Made by a program: the position numbers and the translations under genes. This document shows, piece by piece, positions 8,506-17,574 of a stretch of 64,000 bases of DNA. The notes below the pieces were generated by a model, which was not told where the DNA came from, searched no databases, and saw only the letters and a list, made by a program, of their open reading frames with translations. Each line of letters starts with the position of its first letter. Positions within the stretch are counted from its first letter, which is position 1. The stretch comes from Prevotella herbatica (lineage in GTDB: Bacteria; Bacteroidota; Bacteroidia; Bacteroidales; Bacteroidaceae). The stretch is taken from assembly GCF_017347605.1 (NCBI RefSeq), contig NZ_AP024484.1, positions 2,804,501-2,868,500 on the forward strand, given 5' to 3'.

Positions 8506-10281
8506 TTGGAAACAGAAAAAATATTGAAGTGGAGAAAAGAACATCTGTCTGACAGGCAGATGACACTAATCCTATCGTTTGTTATTGGTTTCTTTGCTTC
8601 TGTTGCTAGCTTTATCCTGCATAGTATAGTTAAAGAAATACAGCGTTTGCTAACTGCAGGATTTGATCACACTACATACAACTGGCTTTACTTGCTGTTT
8701 CCTATTGTTGGTATATATCTCACATCACTTTTTGTGAGATATGTTGTTAAAGACAATATTTCACATGGTATCACACGAGTGCTTTATGCTATTGCTACAA
8801 AGAGTTCAAAACTTAGAGGTCACAACTGTTGGACGTCGGTAATAGCATCAAGTATAACGATTGGATTTGGTGGTTCGGTAGGTGGTGAGGCACCTATTGT
8901 GCTGACAGGTTCAGCAATAGGAAGTAATCTTGGCAAAATGTTTAAGATGGATCCTAGAACGGTAATGCTGCTTGTGGGATGTGGTGCTTCTGCTGCCATT
9001 GCTGGTATATTCAAGGCTCCAATAGCAGGACTGGTTTTTACACTGGAAGTGCTGATGTTGGACCTAACGATGGCTTCGTTGCTGCCTATACTTATATCAA
9101 GTGTCACAGCAACATGCTTTACCTATATATTTGCTGGCAGTGAATCATTGTTCACTTTTCACATGGACAATGCATGGGTGATAGGACGTGTTCCGCCATG
9201 TATTTTGCTAGGCATATTCTGTGGTGTCGTGGGATTATATTTTATGAGGACCATGACAGCATGTGAAAACGTGTTTGCTAGTTTGAAGAACCATACTTAT
9301 GTGAAACTTATTTTGGGTGGTGTGGTGCTTAGTAGTCTTATCTTCTTATTTCCGTCATTGTATGGTGAAGGTTACAGCGCTGTGAATGTGCTGCTTGATG
9401 GGAGTACAATCGCTGATTGGGGGAAGGTGATGAACGGTTCTCTATTCTATGGTCATAGTGAATTGCTTGTGCTATATATTGGACTGGTTGTACTGACAAA
9501 GGTATTTGCTACATCAGCTACTAATGGCGCAGGAGGTTGTGGAGGAACATTCGCCCCTGCTCTTTTTATCGGAGGTTTTGCGGGGTTCTTCTTCGCTCGT
9601 CTATGGAATATGTATCAAATTGGAACATATATACCAGAAAAGAATTTCGCTTTAATGGGGATGGCTGGAGTGATGGCTGGAGTGATGCAAGCACCCCTTA
9701 CAGGAATATTCCTTATAGCTGAACTCACCGGTGGATATGAGTTGTTTATTCCGTTGATGATCGTGTGTATCAGTGCATATCTAACGATAAATATATTTGA
9801 ACCTCACAGTATTTATGGTATGCGACTGGCGCGTGAAGGAAAATTGCTCACGCACCATACTGATCAGTCTATTTTGACATTGATGAGTCTTGACAGTATC
9901 ATTGACAGACAATTTACTTCTGTAACTCCTGATATGCAGCTGGGACAGCTGATAAACTACATAAGTAAGAGTCATACAAGTTTTCTACCTGTTCTTGATA
10001 AAGCGGGTGATTTGCTTGGAGAGATTGATATCACCAAGATACGACATATAATGTTTCGTAATGAACTGTATACCAGATTTACTGTGAAAGACATTATGAC
10101 ACCAGCTCCTGCAACTCTTGTTAGAGAGGACAAAATGATAGACGTGATGCACAAGTTTGAAAAGACGAACTGTAACTATCTTCCTGTTGTAAATGTAAAT
10201 GGTCAACTTGAAGGTTATGTGTCACGAACTCGTATGTATAGTATGTATCGCCACATGGTAGCGGATTTCAGTGCAGAATAA
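8506..10281 (+). CDS. ClC-family chloride channel/transporter with C-terminal CBS pair
   Basis: 591 residues from a TTG start at 8506 (METEKILKW). An ATG at 8560 would remove 18 residues. Residues ~20-430 form the multi-helix ClC core. The gating glutamate motif appears as GGSVGGEAPIVL (GREGP in E. coli ClC), and the anion-site motif as GGTFAPALFIGG. The first GSGIP motif is degenerate (KDNISHGITRVL). Residues ~450-590 hold two CBS domains, including VKDIMTPAPATLV. Retention of the gate glutamate leaves open whether it is a channel or an H+/Cl- exchanger in the inner membrane. It lies 39 bp after tsaC and may be co-transcribed. Confidence 0.9.
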   Translation: METEKILKWRKEHLSDRQMTLILSFVIGFFASVASFILHSIVKEIQRLLTAGFDHTTYNWLYLLFPIVGIYLTSLFVRYVVKDNISHGITRVLYAIATKSSKLRGHNCWTSVIASSITIGFGGSVGGEAPIVLTGSAIGSNLGKMFKMDPRTVMLLVGCGASAAIAGIFKAPIAGLVFTLEVLMLDLTMASLLPILISSVTATCFTYIFAGSESLFTFHMDNAWVIGRVPPCILLGIFCGVVGLYFMRTMTACENVFASLKNHTYVKLILGGVVLSSLIFLFPSLYGEGYSAVNVLLDGSTIADWGKVMNGSLFYGHSELLVLYIGLVVLTKVFATSATNGAGGCGGTFAPALFIGGFAGFFFARLWNMYQIGTYIPEKNFALMGMAGVMAGVMQAPLTGIFLIAELTGGYELFIPLMIVCISAYLTINIFEPHSIYGMRLAREGKLLTHHTDQSILTLMSLDSIIDRQFTSVTPDMQLGQLINYISKSHTSFLPVLDKAGDLLGEIDITKIRHIMFRNELYTRFTVKDIMTPAPATLVREDKMIDVMHKFEKTNCNYLPVVNVNGQLEGYVSRTRMYSMYRHMVADFSAE

Positions 10282-10308
10282 TTTTCAGTAATTATTCTCA
10301 TTGAAAAA

Positions 10309-10341
10309 TTTGCGTGTATGCTATAAAATCAATATCTTTGC
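10309..10341 (+). promoter_or_regulatory. Promoter for ROK glucokinase (TTTG-N20-TATCTTTGC)
   Basis: TTTG at 10309-10312 and TATCTTTGC at 10333-10341 with a 20-nt spacer. The predicted start near 10347 gives an ~85-nt leader before the ATG at 10432. Confidence 0.75.
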
Positions 10342-10431
10342 ACGGGTGCAATCATATAGTTTTATGACTGATTAATATTGATTGCGAGACTGACCAAATG
10401 CATTAAATAACTAACAATTAAATAGAAAAAC

Positions 10432-11418
10432 ATGAATTCAAATGAAACCATGAAACCGTATGTAATCGGTTTAGATCTTGGAGGAACCAATTCTGTATTT
10501 GGAATTGTGGATTCTCGTGGTGAAATAAAGGCTCAAATAGCTATAAAAACACAGGGATATGATAAGGTCGAAGATTATGTGAATGCCTCTATCGACGCAT
10601 TGATGATTATCATTGATCAGGTAGGTGGACTTGACAAAATCAAGGCAATGGGTATCGGTGCTCCAAATGGTAACTACTACAAGGGTACCATAGAATTCGC
10701 TCCAAATCTTTCATGGGGACATAACGGCATCGTTCCATTGGCAGAATTGTTTAGCAAGAAACTTAATAATATTCCTGTAGGTCTTACAAACGACGCTAAT
10801 GCCGCAGCAATCGGCGAGATGACTTACGGTGTAGCAAGAGGATTGAAGAATTTTATCGTTATCACTCTTGGCACTGGTGTAGGCTCTGGTATTGTGATCA
10901 ATGGACAGATGGTTTATGGTTGTGATGGCTTTGCTGGTGAACTTGGTCATACAACAATGCGCCCTGACGGGCGTTTATGCGGTTGTGGAAGAAAGGGATG
11001 TTTGGAGGCTTATTGCTCTGCAACAGGCGTGGCAAGGACAGCTCGTGAATTTCTTGAAAAGACAGATGATGACTCTTTGTTGAGAGCTCTGAAGGCTGAA
11101 GATATCACTTCTCTGGATGTAAGTATTGCTGCATCAAAAGGCGACAAGTTGGCCAATAGAGTATATGAGTTTACTGGTGAGTTGCTAGGAGAGGCTTGTG
11201 CCAACTTCGCAGTATTCTCTAGTCCTGAGGCATTTATATTCTTTGGTGGACTTACAAAGTCTGGTGACTTACTTATGAAACCATTGGTGAAGAGTTATAA
11301 TGATCATGTTTTGAAGGTTTTCAAGGATAAGGCAAAATTCCTTATCAGTGGTCTGGAAGGTTCAAGCGCAGCAGTTCTCGGTGCCAGTGCAATTGGCTGG
11401 GAACTATCAGAAAAATAG
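10432..11418 (+). CDS. ROK-family glucokinase
   Basis: 328 residues. The ATP-binding motif GLDLGGTNSVFGIVD is at about residues 13-27. The ROK zinc/signature region FAGELGHTTM...CGCGRKGCLEAYCSATG has the Cys-rich loop and the catalytic-site Glu and His. A C-terminal motif, AVFSSPEAFIFFGGLTKSG, is typical of the family. It phosphorylates glucose or a related sugar in the cytoplasm at the entry to glycolysis. There is no HTH domain, so it is an enzyme and not a ROK repressor. Own promoter upstream and a strong terminator downstream make it monocistronic. The exact sugar is inferred. Confidence 0.88.
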   Translation: MNSNETMKPYVIGLDLGGTNSVFGIVDSRGEIKAQIAIKTQGYDKVEDYVNASIDALMIIIDQVGGLDKIKAMGIGAPNGNYYKGTIEFAPNLSWGHNGIVPLAELFSKKLNNIPVGLTNDANAAAIGEMTYGVARGLKNFIVITLGTGVGSGIVINGQMVYGCDGFAGELGHTTMRPDGRLCGCGRKGCLEAYCSATGVARTAREFLEKTDDDSLLRALKAEDITSLDVSIAASKGDKLANRVYEFTGELLGEACANFAVFSSPEAFIFFGGLTKSGDLLMKPLVKSYNDHVLKVFKDKAKFLISGLEGSSAAVLGASAIGWELSEK

Positions 11419-11438
11419 ACTTATTATATAATATATAC

Positions 11439-11474
11439 AAAAGTGTGGATAATATATTTATTCACACTTTTTTG
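11439..11474 (+). terminator. Rho-independent terminator after glucokinase
   Basis: The 9-bp perfect stem AAAAGTGTG / CACACTTTT (loop of ~15 nt) ends in a run of six T at 11468-11473. It lies 20 bp after the stop codon. Confidence 0.85.
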
Positions 11475-11546
11475 TATTTAATCAGTTGTTATCTACCAAG
11501 AAAACAGATGATGAATATAATGTGAAATAAAATATAACGGCTTTTT

Positions 11547-11579
11547 TTTGGAAAATTCAATGCTTTGCAGTAACTTTGC
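11547..11579 (+). promoter_or_regulatory. Promoter for lysE-like gene, almost abutting the start codon
   Basis: TTTG at 11547-11550, a 20-nt spacer, then TAACTTTGC at 11571-11579. The expected start of transcription is about 11584-11586, only a few bases before the ATG codons at 11588 and 11594. The mRNA would be leaderless or nearly so. Confidence 0.75.
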
Positions 11580-11587
11580 AGGCTAAT

Positions 11588-12271
11588 ATGGGCATGTCAT
11601 TTCCTTTTCAAATAAATATATTGGAACTCATTTTAAAGGGTATCCTGATTGGCATACTTGCGTCGGCCCCAATGGGACCAGTAGGTATCTTATGTATAAA
11701 TCGTACCCTCAAAAAAGGACGTTGGTATGGTTTTGTAACTGGATTAGGTGCAGCGGTAAGCGACCTTATCTATGCAGTTCTCACAGGTGTGGGAATGAGT
11801 TTTGTAATGGATATCGTAAGTAATCAGCAGACAAAATTTTATTTGCAGATTTTTGGCGGAATACTGTTGCTTGCTTTTGGTATATACAGTTACCGTAGTA
11901 ATCCTATGCAGAAAGCACATCCAGGTGGTGGAGCCGGTAGAGGATCGTTGCTTCATAATGCTATAACAGCATTCTTCGTTACTTTCTCTAACGTGCTTAT
12001 TGTGCCGTTCTTTATGATGCTGTTTGCATTGTTCTCTTTTGTTATTCCAGATCATCCTGTAGAGATGTGCATAGGATATTCTAGCGTTATCTTTGGTGCT
12101 TTGCTATGGTGGTATGGACTGACTTGGCTTGTAGACAAGGTGAGATCTAAGTTTGACGATAACGGTATTCTAATAATTAACAAGATTATTGGAAGTGTGG
12201 TAATAATATTCTCTCTAATCGCTCTTATCGGAACGATTTTTAATTTATATCATCTCCCTGAGTTGGCTTAA
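11588..12271 (+). CDS. LysE/RhtB-family exporter
   Basis: 227 residues from the ATG at 11588; the ATG at 11594 is equally possible. An upstream TTG at 11576 lies inside the -7 promoter element and is therefore excluded. The LysE signature is clear: LKGILIGILASAPMGPVGIL, then CINRTLKKGRWYGFVTGLGAAVSD. About six membrane segments follow. The family exports amino acids or related small molecules from the cytoplasm; the substrate cannot be read from sequence. The DUF4924 gene follows after 35 bp on the same strand, so the two may share a transcript. Confidence 0.85.
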   Translation: MGMSFPFQINILELILKGILIGILASAPMGPVGILCINRTLKKGRWYGFVTGLGAAVSDLIYAVLTGVGMSFVMDIVSNQQTKFYLQIFGGILLLAFGIYSYRSNPMQKAHPGGGAGRGSLLHNAITAFFVTFSNVLIVPFFMMLFALFSFVIPDHPVEMCIGYSSVIFGALLWWYGLTWLVDKVRSKFDDNGILIINKIIGSVVIIFSLIALIGTIFNLYHLPELA

Positions 12272-12306
12272 TGCCGACGTATCGGATAACATAATAATTT
12301 TACGAC

Positions 12307-12861
12307 ATGTTTATAGCTAAGGAATTAAGAAAGACATCCATTGCCGAATACTTGCTCTATATGTGGCAGGTAGAGGATATGATACGAGCTATGGGATGCT
12401 CGCTTCCTCTCATAAAAAAGGCTTATGTAAGTAAGTTTACTGATTATACAGAAGAGCAGAAAGAGGAAGAGCTGGATTGGTTTGGTAATCTGGTAAGGAT
12501 GCTTAATGAGGAAGGCAAGCGTGAACAGGGACATCTGAACATCAATACTATTGTTGTAAAGGATATGGCTGACTTGCACAGCAGGATGCTTCAAAGTAAT
12601 AAGTTTCCGATTTATAGTGCAGAATACTATAAAGTGTTGCCATTTATTGTAGAACTGCGCAATAGGGGTGATAAAGATGTGAACGAGATAGAAACATGTC
12701 TTGACGTACTTTATGGCATTATGCTGCTGCGTATTCAGAAGAAAGAGATAACTCCTGAAACAGAACATGCAATAAAGGAAATTTCGACCTTTATTGGATT
12801 ACTCAGCGATTATTATATCAAGGATGAAAAAGAAGGCCTTGATTTCGGAGAAGACGAATAG
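12307..12861 (+). CDS. DUF4924-family protein of unknown function
   Basis: 184 residues, soluble, largely helical and acidic, with no signal peptide. It starts MFIAKELRKTSIAEYLLYMW, a pattern I recognise from the Bacteroidales DUF4924 family. Motifs such as GHLNINTIVVKDMADLH and AEYYKVLPFIVELR look conserved, but no catalytic signature is visible. It sits between the LysE-like exporter and rfbD on the same strand. Function unknown; the family call is from memory. Confidence 0.7.
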   Translation: MFIAKELRKTSIAEYLLYMWQVEDMIRAMGCSLPLIKKAYVSKFTDYTEEQKEEELDWFGNLVRMLNEEGKREQGHLNINTIVVKDMADLHSRMLQSNKFPIYSAEYYKVLPFIVELRNRGDKDVNEIETCLDVLYGIMLLRIQKKEITPETEHAIKEISTFIGLLSDYYIKDEKEGLDFGEDE

Positions 12862-12937
12862 AACATAATATTTAACATGCAGCGCGTCTGTTTCTCGTGT
12901 TGGGCGAGGCGGCATGCTATAAGTTAATATAGAAAAA

Positions 12938-13816
12938 ATGAATATTTTAGTAACAGGAGCCAACGGACAGTTGGGAAATGAAATTCAGCTCACATCAAAA
13001 AACAGTAAGGATAGTTATATATTCACTGATGTTTGTGATGGATATTGCAAATTGGATATCACGAATATTGAGGATATCAGAAAAGCTGTAGCCGAAAACA
13101 GTATCGAATGTATCATTAACTGTGCTGCATGGACCAACGTAGATTCTGCTGAAAGTGCAGGCGAAATCGTGGAAACGCTTAATGCCAAGGCTCCTGAAAA
13201 TTTAGCAATTGCTATGAAGGAAGTTGGTGGACTGCTTGTTCACGTCAGTACAGACTATGTATTTGGCGGTGACCCATACAACGTTCCTTGTAAGGAAGAC
13301 CAAAAGGGTACTCCTACAGGTGTATATGGTTTGACAAAACTTCATGGCGAGCAGAACATACAGAACAGCGGAGCAAAATATATTATTATACGCACTTCTT
13401 GGCTTTACTCAGAGTTTGGTAGAAACTTTGTTAAAACAATGATGAACCTTACTTCTACTAAGTCTGAACTGAAGGTGGTATTTGACCAGTGTGGTACGCC
13501 TACGTATGCAGGGGATCTGGCTTCAGTGATATTCGATATTGTTGAAAACAGAAAGTATGAGGGTAATGATGGTATATATCATTTTAGTAATGAAGGAGTA
13601 TGCTCTTGGTATGACTTCACTATAAAAATAGCAGAGTTGGCAGGAAACACGAAATGCGACATACAACCATGTCACAGTGATGAATTTCCTTCTCCTGTTA
13701 AACGCCCTTCTTATTCTGTTCTTGACAAAACTAAGCTAAAGGAAACCTTTGGTATAAAGATACCTTATTGGACTGACAGTTTGAAGAAATGTATTAGCAA
13801 TATGCTTAAGGCATGA
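12938..13816 (+). CDS. rfbD: dTDP-4-dehydrorhamnose reductase
   Basis: 292 residues, extended short-chain dehydrogenase. The Rossmann motif is MNILVTGANGQLGNEI at the N-terminus. The catalytic YxxxK is in GVYGLTKLHGEQ, and VSTDYVFGG precedes it. It catalyses the last step of dTDP-L-rhamnose synthesis in the cytoplasm. rfbA lies ~4.6 kb away on the opposite strand; rfbB and rfbC are not in the window, so the pathway is split. The 76-bp gap upstream contains an imperfect GC-rich hairpin around 12876-12912. prfC follows after 55 bp. Confidence 0.92.
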   Translation: MNILVTGANGQLGNEIQLTSKNSKDSYIFTDVCDGYCKLDITNIEDIRKAVAENSIECIINCAAWTNVDSAESAGEIVETLNAKAPENLAIAMKEVGGLLVHVSTDYVFGGDPYNVPCKEDQKGTPTGVYGLTKLHGEQNIQNSGAKYIIIRTSWLYSEFGRNFVKTMMNLTSTKSELKVVFDQCGTPTYAGDLASVIFDIVENRKYEGNDGIYHFSNEGVCSWYDFTIKIAELAGNTKCDIQPCHSDEFPSPVKRPSYSVLDKTKLKETFGIKIPYWTDSLKKCISNMLKA

Positions 13817-13871
13817 TGTTAGGAATCATGTTGTCGGTCTGTATTTAAAAATTATATATTAGATTTTATTC

Positions 13872-15458
13872 ATGAATGAAATTCAAAGGCGAAGAACTTT
13901 CGCCATAATATCTCACCCAGATGCCGGTAAGACAACTCTTACCGAAAAATTTCTTCTGTTTGGTGGACAGATTCAGGTTGCAGGAGCGGTAAAGAATAAT
14001 AAGATTCGCAAAACTGCTACTTCTGACTGGATGGATATAGAGAAACAGCGTGGTATCTCTGTTTCAACTTCTGTAATGGAGTTTGACTATCTTCCTGATG
14101 GTGAGACCGGTGAAACCTATAAGGTGAATATCCTTGATACTCCAGGACACCAGGATTTCGCAGAAGATACATATAGAACTCTTACTGCGGTTGATTCTGC
14201 TATTATCGTAGTTGACGGCGCTAAAGGAGTAGAGGCACAGACAAGAAAATTAATGGAAGTATGCCGTATGCGCAATACTCCTGTTATTATATTCATTAAC
14301 AAGATGGATCGTGAAGGTCGTGATCCTTTTGATTTGCTTGATGAACTTGAAGAAGAACTGAGTATAAAGGTTCGCCCTTTGTCATGGCCTATCGGTCAGG
14401 GACTACGCTTTAAGGGCGTATATAATATTTATGAGCAACAGCTGAACTTGTTTACTCCAAATAAACAGCGAGTTACAGAAAAGATAGCTGTTGACGTAGC
14501 ATCAAAAGAACTTGACGCACAAGTAGGTGAGCGTGAGGCGCAACAGCTTCGTGAAGATTTGGAATTGGTTGACGGTGTTTATCCTGAATTCGATAAAGAA
14601 ACTTACAGAAGCGCTGAAGTGGCACCTGTATTCTTTGGATCTGCACTTAATAATTTCGGTGTTCAGGAATTACTTGACTGCTTTGTTGATATCGCTCCAA
14701 GTCCTCGCCCAACAAAGGCTGAAGAGAGAATGGTTGAAGCTACCGAACCTAAGTTTACTGGATTCATATTCAAGATTACTGCCAATATTGATCCAAATCA
14801 TAGAAGTTGTATAGCATTCTGTAAAGTATGCTCTGGAAAGTTTGTTAGAAATCAGCCATATCTGCACGTACGCCAAGGTAAGACTGTAAGATTCTCTTCT
14901 CCTACGCAGTTCATGGCTCAACGCAAGAATACTGTTGAAGAGGCTTATCCTGGTGACATTGTTGGTTTGCCAGATAATGGTATTTTCAAGATTGGAGATA
15001 CACTTACTGAAGGCGAAATATTACATTTCCGTGGATTGCCAAGTTTCTCTCCGTTATTGTTTAAATACATCGAGAATAATGACCCGATGAAGAGTAAGCA
15101 ATTTCAGAAAGGTATTGAGCAACTTATGGATGAAGGTGTAGCTCAGTTGTTTGTAAATCAGTTTAACGGCAGACGTGTAGTTGGCACTGTAGGACAGTTG
15201 CAATTCGAGGTTATTGAGTATCGTTTGGAACATGAATATAATGCAAAATGTCGTTGGGAACCTGTACATTTGCACAAGGCTTGTTGGGTTGAGTCTGATG
15301 ATGCTGAAGAACTGGACAATTTTAAAAAGAGAAAATATCAGTATATGGCTAAGGATACAGAAGGTAGAGATGTATTTTTGGCTGATAGTGGTTATGTGCT
15401 TAGTATGGCACAGCAAGACTTTAAACATATAAGGTTCCATTTCACTAGTGAATTCTAA
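13872..15458 (+). CDS. prfC: Peptide chain release factor 3
   Basis: 528 residues, the typical RF3 length. GTPase motifs in order: G1 [19 protein letters not shown], switch I with [11 protein letters not shown]3 [17 protein letters not shown]4 [16 protein letters not shown]. The [20 protein letters not shown] segment is the RF3-type domain II, distinct from EF-G. RF3 releases RF1/RF2 from the ribosome after peptide release. The UpxY-like gene begins only 18 bp after the stop codon, an unexpected coupling. Confidence 0.95.
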   Translation: MNEIQRRRTFAIISHPDAGKTTLTEKFLLFGGQIQVAGAVKNNKIRKTATSDWMDIEKQRGISVSTSVMEFDYLPDGETGETYKVNILDTPGHQDFAEDTYRTLTAVDSAIIVVDGAKGVEAQTRKLMEVCRMRNTPVIIFINKMDREGRDPFDLLDELEEELSIKVRPLSWPIGQGLRFKGVYNIYEQQLNLFTPNKQRVTEKIAVDVASKELDAQVGEREAQQLREDLELVDGVYPEFDKETYRSAEVAPVFFGSALNNFGVQELLDCFVDIAPSPRPTKAEERMVEATEPKFTGFIFKITANIDPNHRSCIAFCKVCSGKFVRNQPYLHVRQGKTVRFSSPTQFMAQRKNTVEEAYPGDIVGLPDNGIFKIGDTLTEGEILHFRGLPSFSPLLFKYIENNDPMKSKQFQKGIEQLMDEGVAQLFVNQFNGRRVVGTVGQLQFEVIEYRLEHEYNAKCRWEPVHLHKACWVESDDAEELDNFKKRKYQYMAKDTEGRDVFLADSGYVLSMAQQDFKHIRFHFTSEF

Positions 15459-15476
15459 TTTTTTTTATTGCATACC

Positions 15477-16082
15477 ATGGACAAAGATAAAAATATTGAA
15501 TCTACCAAGATGGAAGATATTAATGCGCAGATTGATGCTGTTGGTGAAGACGAACAGCATCGTTATCCTTGGTATGCAATAAAATTATATGGTTTCACTC
15601 AGAAAAAGGTTGAGGAATATTTAGCTGATAACGGTCTTGAGACATTTATTCCTCTGGAGTATGTTGATGAAGAAGATAAAGAGCACAAGGTAAAGCATAT
15701 TTTGCGTCCTGTAGTGAAAAACCTTATATTTCTCAAAAAAACAAAAGATGATGCCATTATCAAAAAAATAATAAGCTCTTCAAACATTAAGATGAGTATC
15801 ATTACGGTAAGTAAGATTGACAAGAGGTATTGTGAAATACCTGTAAGACAAATGGATGAGTTTATGATGATGTGCAATCCTGATATACTACTTAAAAAGT
15901 TTATTAGTGAAGAGCAAGCACACCTAAAGACTGGTACCCTGGTAAGGGTGAAAAGAGGTCCATTGCAGGGACTTTCTGGTAAGCTTGTTAGATCTAATAA
16001 AAACTACTACTTATTGAAGGATGTACCAGGAATGGCCGTATTGCTGAAGGTAACTAAATGGTGCTGTATGGCTTTAGAATAA
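15477..16082 (+). CDS. UpxY-family NusG-like transcription antiterminator
   Basis: 201 residues from the ATG at 15477; a TTG at 15468 is less likely. After a ~25-residue acidic leader, an NGN domain starts at YPWYAIKLYGFTQKKVEEYL, with FIPLEYV and PVVKNLIFLKK. A C-terminal KOW motif reads GTLVRVKRGPLQGLSGKLVRSNKNYYLL. UpxY proteins are NusG paralogues that let RNA polymerase pass terminators in capsule operons. Here only a secreted protein and a small peptide follow before a terminator, while rfbA and a sugar transferase lie convergent beyond. It may act on that short operon or in trans. Confidence 0.8.
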   Translation: MDKDKNIESTKMEDINAQIDAVGEDEQHRYPWYAIKLYGFTQKKVEEYLADNGLETFIPLEYVDEEDKEHKVKHILRPVVKNLIFLKKTKDDAIIKKIISSSNIKMSIITVSKIDKRYCEIPVRQMDEFMMMCNPDILLKKFISEEQAHLKTGTLVRVKRGPLQGLSGKLVRSNKNYYLLKDVPGMAVLLKVTKWCCMALE

Positions 16083-16098
16083 AGATATTATAATAATT

Positions 16099-17310
16099 AT
16101 GAAACATGGACTAAAATTACTACTATTCTTAATTTTACTATCACTTAATTGTTTTGCGGAATCAAGCGGTATTCAAATAATTAATAGCGAAACAGAACTC
16201 GTTGACGGAAATATATATATTATACGTGGATTTAACTCTGACGAAAATGTATGCTATACGCTAGACGGCTGGCATGTAATTGATGATGATTCAATTTATC
16301 AGTTTAAGCGAATTGATGAATTAAGCATAACTGAAAATAAGTCTATAGGTTACAGTAATTTATGGAAATTGTGCAAAATCAATGATCAATGGGGACTTAT
16401 GAACTTAAACTTCGGTAGTAGATTTTTAAGTTCTTCACCAAACGATTATAATAATTCTTATACATACCTTAAGAAGACTTTTGATAGTTCTTGTTATGTG
16501 AAATTTATAGGCTTCGGTGATGATATGAAAATAAATGTTGGTGGTAAGGACCTTGTGTATTATGGCAATACCTATTATACTTTTTATCCACCTACTTTAA
16601 AACGAAGTTTAAATGTGCAGATCTGCAGAATGGATGATCCTGTAATTCTTGTGGATGAAAATAGAGATTTAGAAAAAATAAGTCCTGTTGTCGTTAGTAT
16701 TAAATTGGCTAGAACATTGAATGACAATGAAATCAACACGTTTGTTGTTCCTTTTGATATACCTGATTATAAAAATGTTTTAGGTGCCAATGCTCATGTA
16801 TATCTTCCAACTGATTATGAAGATTATAATATTATATTCACTGAATTGGGCGATGATGATATTATTAAAGCCAATACACCTTATTTAATTAAAGGAACGT
16901 TCAATTCAAATGGATATGTAATCAATAATGTACAGCTGGATTTTAGTGGTGAAGGGGAATGTCTTTATAATGTAGGTAAACTTACTATTCACGGATTATA
17001 TAAAAGTGAGAATATAGGAATGAAAGATTCGTATATCTTTCAGGGTGATCATATCTCCAAATGCTGTAATACGGAGCATGTTTATATATATCCCTTTAGA
17101 TGGTATTTTACTTCTGATAACGAGCAACTTGATAACACATTAATGAAATTAATATATGACGACGGTGAAGTTACTATGATAAATACTCCGTATGCTGATA
17201 GTCAGATGAAAAATGGAATTTACAGTCTGAATGGTGTGAAGATGAACTGCGACGATAGACAACTCCAACACGGAATTTACATTATTAATGGAAGAAAGAT
17301 AATGAAATAA
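16099..17310 (+). CDS. Secreted protein of unknown function with Prevotella-type C-terminal motif
   Basis: 403 residues with a clear signal peptide (LLLFLILLSLNCFAES). The N-terminal third (IINSETELVDGNIYIIRGFN) resembles the opening of Prevotella secreted proteins that begin with 'elvdG..Y.i'. The middle is beta-rich. The last ~30 residues read NGIYSLNGVKM...HGIYIINGRKIMK, a duplicated IY.lNG pattern common at the C-termini of Prevotella exported proteins and possibly a sorting or processing tag. No catalytic motif is visible. It follows the UpxY gene by 16 bp and precedes a small peptide gene by 33 bp. Function unknown. Confidence 0.6.
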   Translation: MKHGLKLLLFLILLSLNCFAESSGIQIINSETELVDGNIYIIRGFNSDENVCYTLDGWHVIDDDSIYQFKRIDELSITENKSIGYSNLWKLCKINDQWGLMNLNFGSRFLSSSPNDYNNSYTYLKKTFDSSCYVKFIGFGDDMKINVGGKDLVYYGNTYYTFYPPTLKRSLNVQICRMDDPVILVDENRDLEKISPVVVSIKLARTLNDNEINTFVVPFDIPDYKNVLGANAHVYLPTDYEDYNIIFTELGDDDIIKANTPYLIKGTFNSNGYVINNVQLDFSGEGECLYNVGKLTIHGLYKSENIGMKDSYIFQGDHISKCCNTEHVYIYPFRWYFTSDNEQLDNTLMKLIYDDGEVTMINTPYADSQMKNGIYSLNGVKMNCDDRQLQHGIYIINGRKIMK

Positions 17311-17343
17311 GCTATGGATTATTTAAAATAATTAATAACTAAA

Positions 17344-17499
17344 ATGAAGAAAAACTATATAAAACCTAAAATAAAAAATATTAGAATTATAGAGAATTCA
17401 TTATTGATGAGTTCATCAATAAACCCTTCTAAACAAGATGTTATTAATTTCACCCCAGATATAATTCCTGATGCTGAAGATGGTGCGGAGGCATCATAA
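17344..17499 (+). CDS. Small 51-residue peptide (MKKxYIKPxI type)
   Basis: An intact short frame, ATG at 17344 to TAA at 17497-17499. It starts MKKNYIKPKIKNIRIIENSL and ends acidic (DIIPDAEDGAEAS). The basic N-terminus with YIKP, a short hydrophobic patch (SLLMSSS) and a variable acidic tail match a very common but uncharacterised class of Bacteroidales small proteins. It lies 33 bp after the secreted protein and just before a strong terminator, so it is probably the last gene of that transcript. A natural-product-like precursor or a membrane-associated peptide are both possible; no modifying enzyme is seen nearby. Confidence 0.6.
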   Translation: MKKNYIKPKIKNIRIIENSLLMSSSINPSKQDVINFTPDIIPDAEDGAEAS

Positions 17500-17506
17500 A
17501 AGAAAT

Positions 17507-17560
17507 AATGCAGTTAATGCTATCATAAAATAATCATGTTACATTAACTGCATTTATTAT
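17507..17560. terminator. Bidirectional terminator between small-peptide operon and rfbA
   Basis: The 13-bp perfect stem AATGCAGTTAATG (17507-17519) / CATTAACTGCATT (17542-17554) has a 22-nt loop and AT-rich flanks. It lies between convergent genes, 8 bp after the peptide stop. Confidence 0.75.
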
Positions 17561-17574
17561 ATATTTTACTGTGA

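Noticed and set aside
12876..12912. GC-rich hairpin before rfbD as a terminator
   Set aside because: Pairing is interrupted by a bulge and no T-tract follows; too weak to list.
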